DNA of 64,000 nucleotides, from the NCBI RefSeq assembly GCF_900129005.1, contig NZ_FQUN01000007.1:181132-245131 (forward strand). The letters are read 5' to 3'. The translations under genes were made by a program, and so were the position numbers. The notes under the pieces are model-generated. The model worked only from the letters and a program-made list of their open reading frames with translations. It did not search any database and was not told the origin of the DNA. Of this stretch, positions 49,445-58,522 are shown one piece after another (position 1 is the stretch's first letter; each line of letters begins with the position of its first letter). The DNA comes from Leeuwenhoekiella marinoflava DSM 3653. Lineage in GTDB: Bacteria > Bacteroidota > Bacteroidia > Flavobacteriales > Flavobacteriaceae.

Positions 49445-50325
49445 CAGAAGGATATCATTTAATAGAAATACCGGAGCGCGGTATCAAATGGGATATGCCG
49501 CAGCATCTCGCGTATTGTGATCCCAGGCAATTTGCTGAAATGGCAGATTTGTTCTTCAGGTACCTGAATGGTTCAATAAGCTATGAAGAGCTTCGCTATT
49601 TAGCAGTGTATCGTTTGCTGAATTTGAAGCGCACTGAAGAAAATAAAGATGAGGATCTAGAGACTCGAAAGCCCGGAAATATTTACCAGATCAGCACGTA
49701 CTTAGATTCTTTTTTTCAACCACGGGAGAAAGAATCAAATCCCATTGTCATACGCCAGGAATATGTACACAATCCAATTCCGGAAGTTCGTCATAAGTTC
49801 CAGACATTTTACGGTCCCGGTGATCATATGGAGGATATCACCTTTGGTCAATACGTTGATGCACTTAATATTTTTGCCACCTACAATCGAGAACCATCAC
49901 AGCAGCTGTTATGCAATCTATGGGCGATCTTTTACCAAGGCAGAAAAACAAAGCTTGTAAGTGGTTATGACAAAAAAGGAGTGGAGCGCCGCACCAAAAT
50001 AGCCCGGAAGATCTATTGGGGTAAGATCTTTGGTTTTTATTTATTCTTTGCCAGCTTTCAGGAGTATTTGGCAACAGCTACAGTGTATTGGGAAGGGCGC
50101 GAGCTGGACCTTTCTATTCTATACATCGAGCCAAAAGATAAATTCAAATCCCGTATTCCGGGAATCGGGATGAAAAGTACCGCTTTTATGTTGGCCGAAA
50201 CTTCAGCCTTTGGAAATCTAAACGAGGTAGAGCAGGCGCCGTTTTGGACCATCATCTTAAGAATGTATGATATTAAAAAGCGGGATCTCGATAATGAGGC
50301 GCGCGAAAAACAAGCTAAAAAATGA
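49435..50325 (+). CDS. Hypothetical tail-region protein
   Basis: 296 aa. Sequence features: EVAEGYHLIEIPERGIKW, then KTFYGPGDHMEDITFGQY-like central block (KFQTFYGPGDHMEDITFGQY), and an IPGIGMKSTAFMLAETSAFG segment near the C-terminus. No enzyme motif. Position between connector and tape measure fits a tail completion or tail chaperone-associated component. Stop overlaps the next ATG by 4 bases. Confidence 0.5.
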   Translation: MEVAEGYHLIEIPERGIKWDMPQHLAYCDPRQFAEMADLFFRYLNGSISYEELRYLAVYRLLNLKRTEENKDEDLETRKPGNIYQISTYLDSFFQPREKESNPIVIRQEYVHNPIPEVRHKFQTFYGPGDHMEDITFGQYVDALNIFATYNREPSQQLLCNLWAIFYQGRKTKLVSGYDKKGVERRTKIARKIYWGKIFGFYLFFASFQEYLATATVYWEGRELDLSILYIEPKDKFKSRIPGIGMKSTAFMLAETSAFGNLNEVEQAPFWTIILRMYDIKKRDLDNEAREKQAKK

Positions 50326-50786
50326 TATTAATACCAGAACTGGAGACCTATATCGAGTCGCTGCGCAATCGCATTGATGCTATTAACTTTCATAGGGTTT
50401 TGGTTGATAATGATGATATTAGTAAGGATTTAAGTCAGCGCTCAACTGCAGTAGATAAGATTATGTTGTACGCCGGCATTCCTGAACTTCGAGTGGTAGG
50501 TCGTGACGATATGCATCAGGATCGGGATATGATGGGCTTTATGGTTCTGGAGAAAACAGATTACTCTGTAACTAGTGATCATGCTAAATGGTTAGACCTT
50601 TTCACACGTACGCAAGCTGTAGCAAAAGAAGTTCGCGATATTATGGTTACAGATTATGAGGCACACCAAGGCAATTGCGGTTTGATGAGTTTTCTTGAGA
50701 TCAGCTCTATAAGTATTGAGCCGGTGAAATACTTCAGCAGCTGTAACGGTTGGATGATTTTATTTCAAATGAAGTCAGATTTTTAG
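50322..50786 (+). CDS. Hypothetical tail completion-like protein
   Basis: 154 aa, mixed alpha/beta (RSTAVDKIMLYAGIPELRVV, FMVLEKTDYSVTSDHAKWLD). ATGA coupling with the previous gene. Size and place match tail terminator or completion proteins that cap the tube, but no direct similarity is known. It ends 33 bases before the next start, in which the CACGAG motif lies. Confidence 0.5.
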   Translation: MILIPELETYIESLRNRIDAINFHRVLVDNDDISKDLSQRSTAVDKIMLYAGIPELRVVGRDDMHQDRDMMGFMVLEKTDYSVTSDHAKWLDLFTRTQAVAKEVRDIMVTDYEAHQGNCGLMSFLEISSISIEPVKYFSSCNGWMILFQMKSDF

Positions 50787-50818
50787 AATATCACGAGAAA
50801 AACACGTATTTTTATAAT

Positions 50819-51034
50819 ATGGCAAAAAATCTCAAACAACAATTAATCTCAGACGAAGAAAAGAATGCTCAGGAGGCAGAGCTTATAGCTGCAGCTTTAG
50901 AAATTCTGAATACCAGAAGCAGCTTTAGATTGCTAGGGCTAGAGCAAAAGGAAGTTGATTATCTCAGACGATCAGACCTTACGTTGCGTAGCGCACTCTA
51001 CATTCTATTTCACGCAGGAAAATTGAAGCTATGA
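50819..51034 (+). CDS. Hypothetical 71-aa tail-region protein
   Basis: Start at 50819 (MAKNLKQQLISDEEKNAQEA); an alternative longer frame would begin inside the previous gene. Helical, acidic, ending HAGKLKL. Overlaps the next gene by 4 bases. Tail assembly chaperone size, but no slippery sequence is evident at its end. Confidence 0.5.
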   Translation: MAKNLKQQLISDEEKNAQEAELIAAALEILNTRSSFRLLGLEQKEVDYLRRSDLTLRSALYILFHAGKLKL

Positions 51035-51408
51035 ACATATTTGAAAAACGTGCGGTTTCTGAAGATGGTTTAGAAAAGCGTTTCATAGCAAAGGTACTGC
51101 AGGAAGAAGCAAAAGAGATCACTGCAGAGCAAGACAAAATCTTTTCCAGATTCAACAACAGCGATTGGAAAAATAACCGAAGCTTTGAGGTTAAGGGCAC
51201 CACGCTTGAAGAAAAGCATTTGCCTAAGCATCGTTTTGTAGATATGAAAACCCTGGAGACTCGTGCCGGTAAAATCAAAAAGCGTAACTACCCGGTACAC
51301 AATAAGATTATGTACGGGCACGCTAATAATATTGTAAGGGGCATTTCATTTGGCTTTACCGAGCAGGTGAAGGCTGAGATGAAAAAGCAAGACGGTCAAG
51401 TACTGTAA
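51031..51408 (+). CDS. Hypothetical 125-aa protein upstream of tape measure
   Basis: Charged and basic protein with EEAKEITAEQDKIFSRFNNS and a KLKKRN-like pattern (RAGKIKKRNYPVHNKIMYGH). ATGA coupling with the previous gene. In siphoviruses two chaperones normally precede the tape measure; this and the next small gene are candidates. Its stop is followed by the structured region at 51435-51574. Confidence 0.55.
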   Translation: MNIFEKRAVSEDGLEKRFIAKVLQEEAKEITAEQDKIFSRFNNSDWKNNRSFEVKGTTLEEKHLPKHRFVDMKTLETRAGKIKKRNYPVHNKIMYGHANNIVRGISFGFTEQVKAEMKKQDGQVL

Positions 51409-51434
51409 TCCCCTTTTTTCCCTACATTTACCAC

Positions 51435-51574
51435 GTCCAATAAATTTAAAAATAATAGCATAGGCTTGATTTGGTAACCAAATCCCGCCTTCCTAGGTTC
51501 ATCGGTAATCAATCCGGTGGTACCTCCTATGCTATTAGGATTTATTGGACAACCCGAAGGCGGGTATACCAAAT
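51435..51574 (+). ncRNA. Pseudoknotted structured element upstream of small tail gene
   Basis: Helices visible: P1 GTCCAATAAAT/ATTTATTGGAC (51435-51445, 51540-51550, 11 bp perfect); P2 TAATAGCATAGG/CCTATGCTATTA (51453-51464, 51526-51537, 12 bp perfect); inside P2 a hairpin GATTTGG-TAA-CCAAATC (51468-51484) and a hairpin CATCGG/CCGGTG. The sequence CCCGCCTTC (51484-51492), inside P2, is perfectly complementary to GAAGGCGGG (51556-51564), outside P1, making a pseudoknot. ACCAAAT just before the ATG at 51575 can compete for ATTTGGT of the first hairpin. The region contains no open frame. Confidence 0.7.
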
Positions 51575-51739
51575 ATGGAAAATCACTACCGCAACTCAGA
51601 AGATCTTACAACACCGGAAGGTGAATTTGTAGAAGCCGGTTCCCTGTGGTCTCTTCAGAATAATCAGCTTACCCTTGTTGATGACGATCGCTATGCTACT
51701 GCCTTGCTAGACGACACCTTCGCGCCTGTCACAGATTAA
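51575..51739 (+). CDS. Hypothetical 54-aa protein downstream of structured element
   Basis: ATG at 51575, directly after the 3' strand of the pseudoknot; an upstream TTG at 51545 lies inside the structure. Begins MENHYRNSEDLTTPEGEFVE and ends ALLDDTFAPVTD, acidic. Translation could be controlled by the structure, since the region just 5' of the ATG can base-pair. Function unknown. 43 bases separate it from the tape measure gene. Confidence 0.55.
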   Translation: MENHYRNSEDLTTPEGEFVEAGSLWSLQNNQLTLVDDDRYATALLDDTFAPVTD

Positions 51740-51782
51740 ATAAAGCACTCTTGCTACCATTACACTTTCAATTGAAAGTCTA

Positions 51783-54700
51783 ATGGCAAAACGTATAGTT
51801 GACGAAGAAATGCGCTTCAGCATCATTATCAATGGTAATGAGGCTCAGAAAGAATTGCTAGATCTTGAGAAGGCAAACCGGAAACTTCTTACTGCCAATC
51901 AAAAAAACCGCACCGAGCAGCGTAAGCTCGAGCGCCAGGGCAAACAAAATACAGCGCGCTATAAAGAACTTTCTGCTGAAATAGCTCATAATACTACAGA
52001 GCTTCAGAAGAATTACACTCGGATGAATAAGCTGGAGCAGGAGATTGGAGTAACGAATCTTTCTATTACTCAGCTTACACGTAAATTGAAAGCCCTGCGG
52101 GTTGCCTGGAGCAATTCTACTCCCGGTACCAAAGCTTATTTAGATTATGAAAAGCAAATTGCAGAAGTCAATCAGCGCTTATCTGTCTTGAGAGGTAAAG
52201 CCAGGGGCGCAAAATCCGGACTTTCATCTTTGGCCGATGGGTTCAATAAATATTCCGCATTAGCGGTTTCTTTTATTGCGGTCCTTACTGGTGTTGTTTT
52301 CAAAATTCAGCAGTTTATTGACTTCAATGGTAAAATGGCTGATGCCATTTCTGATGTTCAAAAAACTACCGGATTAGCCAAAACCGAAGTTGAAGATCTC
52401 GCCAAATCTTTTGGACTGCTCCAGACCAGAACCAACCGTATTAACCTGTTAAAAATTGCAGAGGAGGGAGGGCGTATTGGTATCGCCAAAGAAGAGATTG
52501 GCGCTTTTGTAGAGGTAATGAATAAGGCTGTTGTTGCCCTTGGAGACTCTTTTCCGGGTGGTGTTGAGGAAACCGCAAGTAAATTGGGTAAACTGAAATT
52601 GCTGTTTAAAGAAACCAAAGATCTCGGTGTAGATGAAGCGTATAACGCCATAGGATCTGCAATCAATGAATTGGGTGCAGATGGTGTGGCTACAGAGATC
52701 AACATCGCCAATTTTGCTACCCGTGTAGGTTCGCTTCCTGAAGCGCTCAAACCTACCGTTGCTGAAGCTCTGGCATTAGGTGCAGCATTCGAAGAGTCGG
52801 GCATAGAGGCGGAGATTGCCGCACGTGCCTATAACATATTTTTAAAGCAAGCATCTACCGAAACAGAGAAGTTTGGCATCGTGATGGGCATTTCTGCAGA
52901 AGAAGTGACCAAACTGATCAACACCAATCCTTTAGAATTTATGATTCAATTCGCTAAAGGAATGAAAGGGATGAATGCTACAGAAACTGCACAAACGCTA
53001 GATTATCTTAAGGTGAATGCAGACGGAGCGAATAAGGTTCTGGGGGCAATGTCTAACAATACCGAGTTATTTCGTGAGAGATTGGAGCTTTCCAATCAGG
53101 CTATGGCTGAGGGGACCTCATTGATTGACGAGTATAACATCAAAAACAACAACTTTGCGGCAACTTTAGACAAATTGAAAAAGGTTCTTAACGGAGTATT
53201 TCTTTCAGAAACTTTAGTAAACGGCCTTTCTACCTTGGTAAATTGGTTAGCACTACTTCTGGGTGCTACCGAAGATGTTACCGGTTCCGGTAGACGTTGG
53301 AGAGAACAACTAGTGTTCCTTGCAAAGATCATTGCTGTAGTTACTGCAGCATTGATAACCAATACCGCCTGGCTTAAACTGGTAACGCTTTGGGAAGGTC
53401 GCGCCACTCAAGGCACCATTCTTTATAATCTCGCTCAGAAAGCTAAATTAATCGCCACCGAAGCCAGTATAGCAGCTACAATAGTTTACACAGGTGTTAC
53501 TGCGCTGTTAACCGGTAATATAAATGCGGCACGGCTGGCCTTGCGAGCATTAGCCACAACGATGAGAACCACACCGTGGGGCCTAGTGATTTCTTTAGTC
53601 ACAGCTGCTGCAGTTGCTTATTATGCCTTCAGGGATGAAACCGACCATTTAACGAGTAGTACAGAGGTTTTAAACCGTGCTATGAACAAAGGTTCTGAAG
53701 AGGCCGGTTCTTTACGTGCAAAAATAGATGCGCTGCGTCGTGTAGCAGAAGATGAAGCTTTAGCAGAAGAATTACGCGTTTCTGCAATGAAAGAACTCAA
53801 CAAAATCGTTCCTAATTACAATAAGAATTTAGATTTAAGTACAGCTGCTCTTAAGCGGGGTAAAATTGCGCTAGACAATTATGTAGATGGGTTAAAAAGA
53901 CAAGCCGAAACGCAATATCTAACCGATAAAATTAAAAACAAAACTCAGGAGTTACTAGAAGCTGAAAATGCAAACGCAGAAAGTTTCTTGAGTACTTGGG
54001 ATGAGATCGTGATTCGTTTGGGGCAAATGACACAAGGCTTAGATCCTGAAGAAGAAAAGATAAGAAGGGGTAATTCTATACGAGAAGAACGTATAGATGT
54101 TCTACGACGGGAAGCTGAGGCAGCTGCAAAGGCTTGGGAAGCTTATAATAATCCGGTAGGACCTAATCAGAATCCAAATCCTGTTGAATATACAGATCTG
54201 CTCAACTTTGAAACTCCTGAAGATCCTAATGCTCCAGGTTTTGATCCCGGCAATCTCGATAAAGCAAAAGCAGCTGAAGAGGCAGCGAAGCAGGCAGCAA
54301 AAGATGCAAAAGCGCGGCGGAAGGAACAGGAACGTGAAGCCAAACGGCTCGCAGATGACCTTTTAAAATTAAAGGGTCAGGAAAACGAAACGAAGATCAG
54401 TTTGATAGAAGATGATTTTCAGCGGGAAATGGAACTTCTTGAGGAGAACCATAGGCAAAAAACAGAAGAGCTAAAAGCTCAATTAGTAACTGAGGGCAAT
54501 TTGTCTGAAGAACAAATTGCTATTAATGGCAGTATTCGCCGTCAATTAAAACTACAGGAAGAGAAATTTCAATTCGACAAAGGCGCTATCATAGAACGTG
54601 GATATCAGGATGATATCGATTTGATGGAAGAAGCCTATAAAAAAGAGGCTGCAGTGCGTGAGGTTCGTCATCAGGAAGAACTCAACGCTATTGGCGATAA

Positions 54701-55943
54701 TTTAAACGCTCGCGAAAAGTTAAAAGAAAAACACCGTCAGGAAGATCTGGAGGCGGAGGAAGCACACGTAAAGGAAGTAATAAACGCATTAAAATTTATT
54801 ACCGAAAACGGCCAGTTTGAAGGTTTTGATTTATCCCTGCTTACCCCGGAGGAGACTGCAAAAATGCAGGCTTTGATGGATCAGCTTGTTCTGAAATTAC
54901 GCGAACTTAAAGCGGCAAAGGACAATGTTGAGGGAAAAGATTCTGGCGAATATACACTTGGAGATGCAACCGCAAATGTTGACATTTTCGGGATGACGGC
55001 CAGCCAATGGGTTGAGACATTAAATAACCTTGATCAAGCCGGCCATAAATTTGAGTTGATCAAAGCGGCTACCGGCGCAGCGCTAAACGTTTATCAGGAA
55101 TATTCAAATTTAATGGCTGCTAAGGAGCAAAAGTCCTTACAACAATTTGAAAAGAAGCAAAGCGAAGAGGAACGCACATTAAAACAAAAGTTAGATGCCC
55201 GTTTGATCAGTCAGAAACAATACGATGCTGCAGTAGCGGCCAGTGAGGCAGAACTCGAAAAAAAGAAAGCGGAGTTAGCGTATAAACAGGCAAAACGAGA
55301 TCGTACAGTGGCTCTAGCAAATATTGCGATGAATACAGCTCAGGCAGTAGTGGCGATTTGGGCTCAAGTACCAAAATTTGACTTTGGAATTTCTGCAGGT
55401 ATATTAGCAGGTTTTGTAACAGCTTTAGGAGCGCTTCAAGCTGCTACCGTTTTAGCAACTCCACTACCCGTAAAAGGTTATCAGGATGGTTTGTACAATG
55501 TCACCAGGGAGCAAGACGGGAAGCCATTTAAAGCGCGTTACGGTGGTGAGAGCCGTAGCGGCTTAGTTGATTTCCCCACAGTTTTTATGGCAGGTGAAGA
55601 GGGCAAGACCAGACCCGAGATGATCATAAACGGGCAGGATTATTCCAATTTTAGTGACAGTTTCAAAGATTCGTTATACCGGGAACTCGGTCGTGTAAAA
55701 GGTTATGCAGACGGGTATTATCAGAACAGCACGGCTAAACCTAGTTTTGAGGACAGCGCTCAATCTTCTTCGGGAGTTGACACAATGATGTTTTCATCTG
55801 TTATGAACCGCTTTATGGATATGATGGATAGACTGGAACGTGATGGTCTGGTTGCTTACCTCAAGCGCGACTATGAGAATGCGCGTAAAATAAAAGAAGA
55901 TATTGAAGACTACGACCGTCTTCGTAACAAAAATAGATATTAA
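51783..55943 (+). CDS. Tail tape measure protein
   Basis: 1386 aa. N-terminal 150 residues are a long coiled coil (KANRKLLTANQKNRTEQRKL); a transmembrane-like helix follows (YSALAVSFIAVLTGVVFKI) and a TP901-type core with FGLLQTRTNRINLLKIAEEG and VGSLPEALKPTVAEALALGA; further hydrophobic stretches (LVISLVTAAAVAYYAF) are followed by long charged coiled coils around residues 830-960 and 1100-1180. Phage tape measures set tail length, and this one is full length and uninterrupted. The gene is the largest of the prophage and confirms a long-tailed siphovirus. Confidence 0.9.
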   Translation: MAKRIVDEEMRFSIIINGNEAQKELLDLEKANRKLLTANQKNRTEQRKLERQGKQNTARYKELSAEIAHNTTELQKNYTRMNKLEQEIGVTNLSITQLTRKLKALRVAWSNSTPGTKAYLDYEKQIAEVNQRLSVLRGKARGAKSGLSSLADGFNKYSALAVSFIAVLTGVVFKIQQFIDFNGKMADAISDVQKTTGLAKTEVEDLAKSFGLLQTRTNRINLLKIAEEGGRIGIAKEEIGAFVEVMNKAVVALGDSFPGGVEETASKLGKLKLLFKETKDLGVDEAYNAIGSAINELGADGVATEINIANFATRVGSLPEALKPTVAEALALGAAFEESGIEAEIAARAYNIFLKQASTETEKFGIVMGISAEEVTKLINTNPLEFMIQFAKGMKGMNATETAQTLDYLKVNADGANKVLGAMSNNTELFRERLELSNQAMAEGTSLIDEYNIKNNNFAATLDKLKKVLNGVFLSETLVNGLSTLVNWLALLLGATEDVTGSGRRWREQLVFLAKIIAVVTAALITNTAWLKLVTLWEGRATQGTILYNLAQKAKLIATEASIAATIVYTGVTALLTGNINAARLALRALATTMRTTPWGLVISLVTAAAVAYYAFRDETDHLTSSTEVLNRAMNKGSEEAGSLRAKIDALRRVAEDEALAEELRVSAMKELNKIVPNYNKNLDLSTAALKRGKIALDNYVDGLKRQAETQYLTDKIKNKTQELLEAENANAESFLSTWDEIVIRLGQMTQGLDPEEEKIRRGNSIREERIDVLRREAEAAAKAWEAYNNPVGPNQNPNPVEYTDLLNFETPEDPNAPGFDPGNLDKAKAAEEAAKQAAKDAKARRKEQEREAKRLADDLLKLKGQENETKISLIEDDFQREMELLEENHRQKTEELKAQLVTEGNLSEEQIAINGSIRRQLKLQEEKFQFDKGAIIERGYQDDIDLMEEAYKKEAAVREVRHQEELNAIGDNLNAREKLKEKHRQEDLEAEEAHVKEVINALKFITENGQFEGFDLSLLTPEETAKMQALMDQLVLKLRELKAAKDNVEGKDSGEYTLGDATANVDIFGMTASQWVETLNNLDQAGHKFELIKAATGAALNVYQEYSNLMAAKEQKSLQQFEKKQSEEERTLKQKLDARLISQKQYDAAVAASEAELEKKKAELAYKQAKRDRTVALANIAMNTAQAVVAIWAQVPKFDFGISAGILAGFVTALGALQAATVLATPLPVKGYQDGLYNVTREQDGKPFKARYGGESRSGLVDFPTVFMAGEEGKTRPEMIINGQDYSNFSDSFKDSLYRELGRVKGYADGYYQNSTAKPSFEDSAQSSSGVDTMMFSSVMNRFMDMMDRLERDGLVAYLKRDYENARKIKEDIEDYDRLRNKNRY

Positions 55944-56365
55944 TGGCTATAGGAACTGATGTAATAACAGGCTTTACCGCCAACAGTGTTTTTGAGGATG
56001 TAAAATTGAACATCGCGTGCAATCGCATTTGCACGCTCATTGATCAGGAGAATGGTCCTATCCTCTCCGCCTTTGCTTTTTCCGGGGATGCATCGCGCAT
56101 CTACCAGGGTTTGGACCCGCTTGGTGATGTGGGTGCAATAACATTTAAGACCTCACATCTTACTAATGTTAGAATCGTTCTCAATCAATTTGTAAGCAAA
56201 TTGGGCGTGACAGATCTGGAAGCGTACAAGACAAGAATTTTGTTTAAAATGAGTGGCTATCGGTTTGAAGTCATTTATTCAGATACCGTGGTTCCGGGTA
56301 TTGATGTAAACGGGGTGCCATGTGAAGATTTTAATCCAGAAGGCGGCGGTGGCGGTCTTGAATAA
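55943..56365 (+). CDS. Hypothetical tail protein after tape measure
   Basis: 140 aa, ATG shares its A with the tape measure stop. Beta-rich (GDVGAITFKTSHLTNVRIVL), ending in Gly-rich NPEGGGGGLE. By order, a distal tail or baseplate adaptor. No family is recognised. Confidence 0.55.
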   Translation: MAIGTDVITGFTANSVFEDVKLNIACNRICTLIDQENGPILSAFAFSGDASRIYQGLDPLGDVGAITFKTSHLTNVRIVLNQFVSKLGVTDLEAYKTRILFKMSGYRFEVIYSDTVVPGIDVNGVPCEDFNPEGGGGGLE

Positions 56366-56377
56366 CAGCAATTAACT

Positions 56378-58522
56378 ATGCCAAATCAAATACCCTATAA
56401 TCCAGATACGGGCTATAATATACCAGAAACTCTCGAGAATTTTTTTTCTCCGTGGAAATTCAGCAATAATGGGAGTTACACGCTTGTTTATGTTGAAGGA
56501 TCTGCAGTGCCGGCTGCGTATAATTTTGACTTGAAAATCAAAGATTTTATAGCAGCTGATATTGATCTGAAGTATGATTCTTTTTTGATCAAGTTCAAGC
56601 CCCGCACGTTTACGACTGCTCTAGATGATGCGATCGCAATTACTGGAGAACTGGTAAGTGACGCCGAGGGTTATGCATTAACCTCTGAAAATCTAGAGGT
56701 TTCTTTTGCAATATCATTTGCCGGCATCGGTATTTTATCTGCTACCTCGTATCGCAGTGGCTTCCGATTAGAAGCTTACGGCCTTATTGATGGCCAGGAA
56801 TATTTACTCGAAGAAATTGTATTTAATCTATTTGCAAATGTGATTAGTCAGGACGAGCTCGTCTTTGTTCCTGATAAAGCTTCGATGAGCTATTTGCAAA
56901 ACGGAGTAGATCCTGATGACTTATCCATTCAGTTGTATACGGGATCTTCGTTTGTAATTCGTGCAAATAAGGTGCTGCAGCTTTCTGGAGTTAATTTGGT
57001 TGCAAATACAGAGTATTCTGAAAGCATTACAGAATATACTGGCAGCGGTTCTCAGGCCATTACCATAGCTTTAGATCGAACCAATCTAAATTGGGAAGGT
57101 AGAACGCTGCAATATTATTTAACCACGAGTAACACCTCCAGAAGCAAGCTATTTGAAGTTTTGATTCATCAGCTTACTACCGGAACCATCGAAGTAGATC
57201 CGCTTAACTTAAGCTTTGCTGCAGTGCGTAATATTTTTGAAGCTGCAGAGCAGGAAATAACCATCAACACACCTTCAGATTTTACGGTGACGGTTCCCAA
57301 CTGGATGGAGTACCGCTACGGAATTACCGGTATTTTAGTAAAGCCGGTACCGTCTGCAAATTTCGCCCTGGGAACCTACACCGGTGAAATAATAATTGAA
57401 ACTGCAGTAGATACTGCACGCATATTTGTAACGCATCGCGTGACAGAAACTGCAGACTTCAACCTTGACGGTGCGGTGATTTGGTGTCGGGATCAGGAAG
57501 CGCTCAGTACTTTTTATAGCGCAGATGATGATGCCTTTGCAAGTCTACTTTTGGAGGCTGTGATTTACAATCCAAATACCGGGATTAATCAAGCCTTTTT
57601 AAATGACTATGCACTGGCTTTTTTCCAAAACAGCGCAGAATTTCACATCGGAGATGTTGTGAAACGTTTATTTTCAAAACCTGACAACATCAATAGATAC
57701 GGGCTTTTATCTAAATTACAGAATACTGAAGATACACGGTTGATGATCTACAATCCACCGGTGTTTTGTGATCTTACGTATGAGGTAGCCGGCACTTCAG
57801 AAATAATCAAAAACAAAGCTTTTTTAGACGGCCGAAAACCGGCTCAAGAAATTACTGCAGCTGCTATTCTAAAAGCTGAAAAAATTGTGCAGCGAGTCAC
57901 ACTTAAGAGTGTTGCCTTGGTTAATTTTTACAATCAGAATTTATTGAGTGATTTGGTTCTTTTTCGCAACAATCAGCAAATTAGTTCTGAAGTAATCACA
58001 AGTGGTTCCGGGTACCTTTATGGTCAGATGCTACGCTTTTCAGAATATGATCCGGGGGATCGTATTCGTCTCGAGCTTCAGTCTGGTACCGAAAAAATAA
58101 AAGAAGAGTTTATTGTTTTCCCGGACCAGCATTTAAGCAATCATATTGCCTGGTATAATGAGTATCAGACACAGGAACTCTTTGAGTTTACCGGTGACTG
58201 GCGTTTTGAATCTGAATATGAAATGAAAGACTTCAAACGCCTGGGCAATTTGGTCGAAGAACTGCAGCGTGTTGACACGCGAAAAGAAATGAGTCTAGTG
58301 ATCAACACCGGTTGGATCCCAAAATCAAATCAGGTGATCATTGACGAGATTATCATGAGCAAATTAGCCTGGTTAATTACTGAAGATTTGCGAACCATCA
58401 ATCTGGTACCACAATCTAAAAAAATGACGAATGAAGACAGCGCCAACGGCCTGTATGCTTACGACGTAGAATTTATTATAAACAAAGCGCATGATCTTAA
58501 GAGTCATACATCCCTTATTTAA
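56378..58522 (+). CDS. Distal tail/baseplate protein
   Basis: 714 aa, almost entirely beta-rich with repeated sandwich-like segments (YSESITEYTGSGSQAITIAL, ITINTPSDFTVTVPNW). It contains a BACON-like or Ig-like segment (DPLNLSFAAVRNIFEAAEQE). The C-terminal block TIYLVPQSKKMTNEDS-like (TINLVPQSKKMTNEDSANGL) precedes the next gene, which starts inside the last 32 bases. Position after the tape measure fits a tail tip/hub protein of Bacteroidota siphoviruses. Confidence 0.6.
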   Translation: MPNQIPYNPDTGYNIPETLENFFSPWKFSNNGSYTLVYVEGSAVPAAYNFDLKIKDFIAADIDLKYDSFLIKFKPRTFTTALDDAIAITGELVSDAEGYALTSENLEVSFAISFAGIGILSATSYRSGFRLEAYGLIDGQEYLLEEIVFNLFANVISQDELVFVPDKASMSYLQNGVDPDDLSIQLYTGSSFVIRANKVLQLSGVNLVANTEYSESITEYTGSGSQAITIALDRTNLNWEGRTLQYYLTTSNTSRSKLFEVLIHQLTTGTIEVDPLNLSFAAVRNIFEAAEQEITINTPSDFTVTVPNWMEYRYGITGILVKPVPSANFALGTYTGEIIIETAVDTARIFVTHRVTETADFNLDGAVIWCRDQEALSTFYSADDDAFASLLLEAVIYNPNTGINQAFLNDYALAFFQNSAEFHIGDVVKRLFSKPDNINRYGLLSKLQNTEDTRLMIYNPPVFCDLTYEVAGTSEIIKNKAFLDGRKPAQEITAAAILKAEKIVQRVTLKSVALVNFYNQNLLSDLVLFRNNQQISSEVITSGSGYLYGQMLRFSEYDPGDRIRLELQSGTEKIKEEFIVFPDQHLSNHIAWYNEYQTQELFEFTGDWRFESEYEMKDFKRLGNLVEELQRVDTRKEMSLVINTGWIPKSNQVIIDEIIMSKLAWLITEDLRTINLVPQSKKMTNEDSANGLYAYDVEFIINKAHDLKSHTSLI

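Noticed and set aside
51435-51550. Interpretation of the nested palindrome purely as a MITE
   Set aside because: The ends are inverted repeats, but no flanking target duplication is visible and the pseudoknot partner lies outside the ends; a DNA element is kept only as an alternative.
51400-51800. Programmed frameshift between tail chaperone genes
   Set aside because: No overlapping frame with a slippery heptamer was seen at the ends of 50819-51034 or 51031-51408, and a stop plus a 166-base gap separates the next gene.
52358-53803. Minus-strand Ser/Ala-rich open frames opposite the tape measure gene
   Set aside because: Low-complexity antisense products of an Ala/Glu/Lys-rich coding strand.
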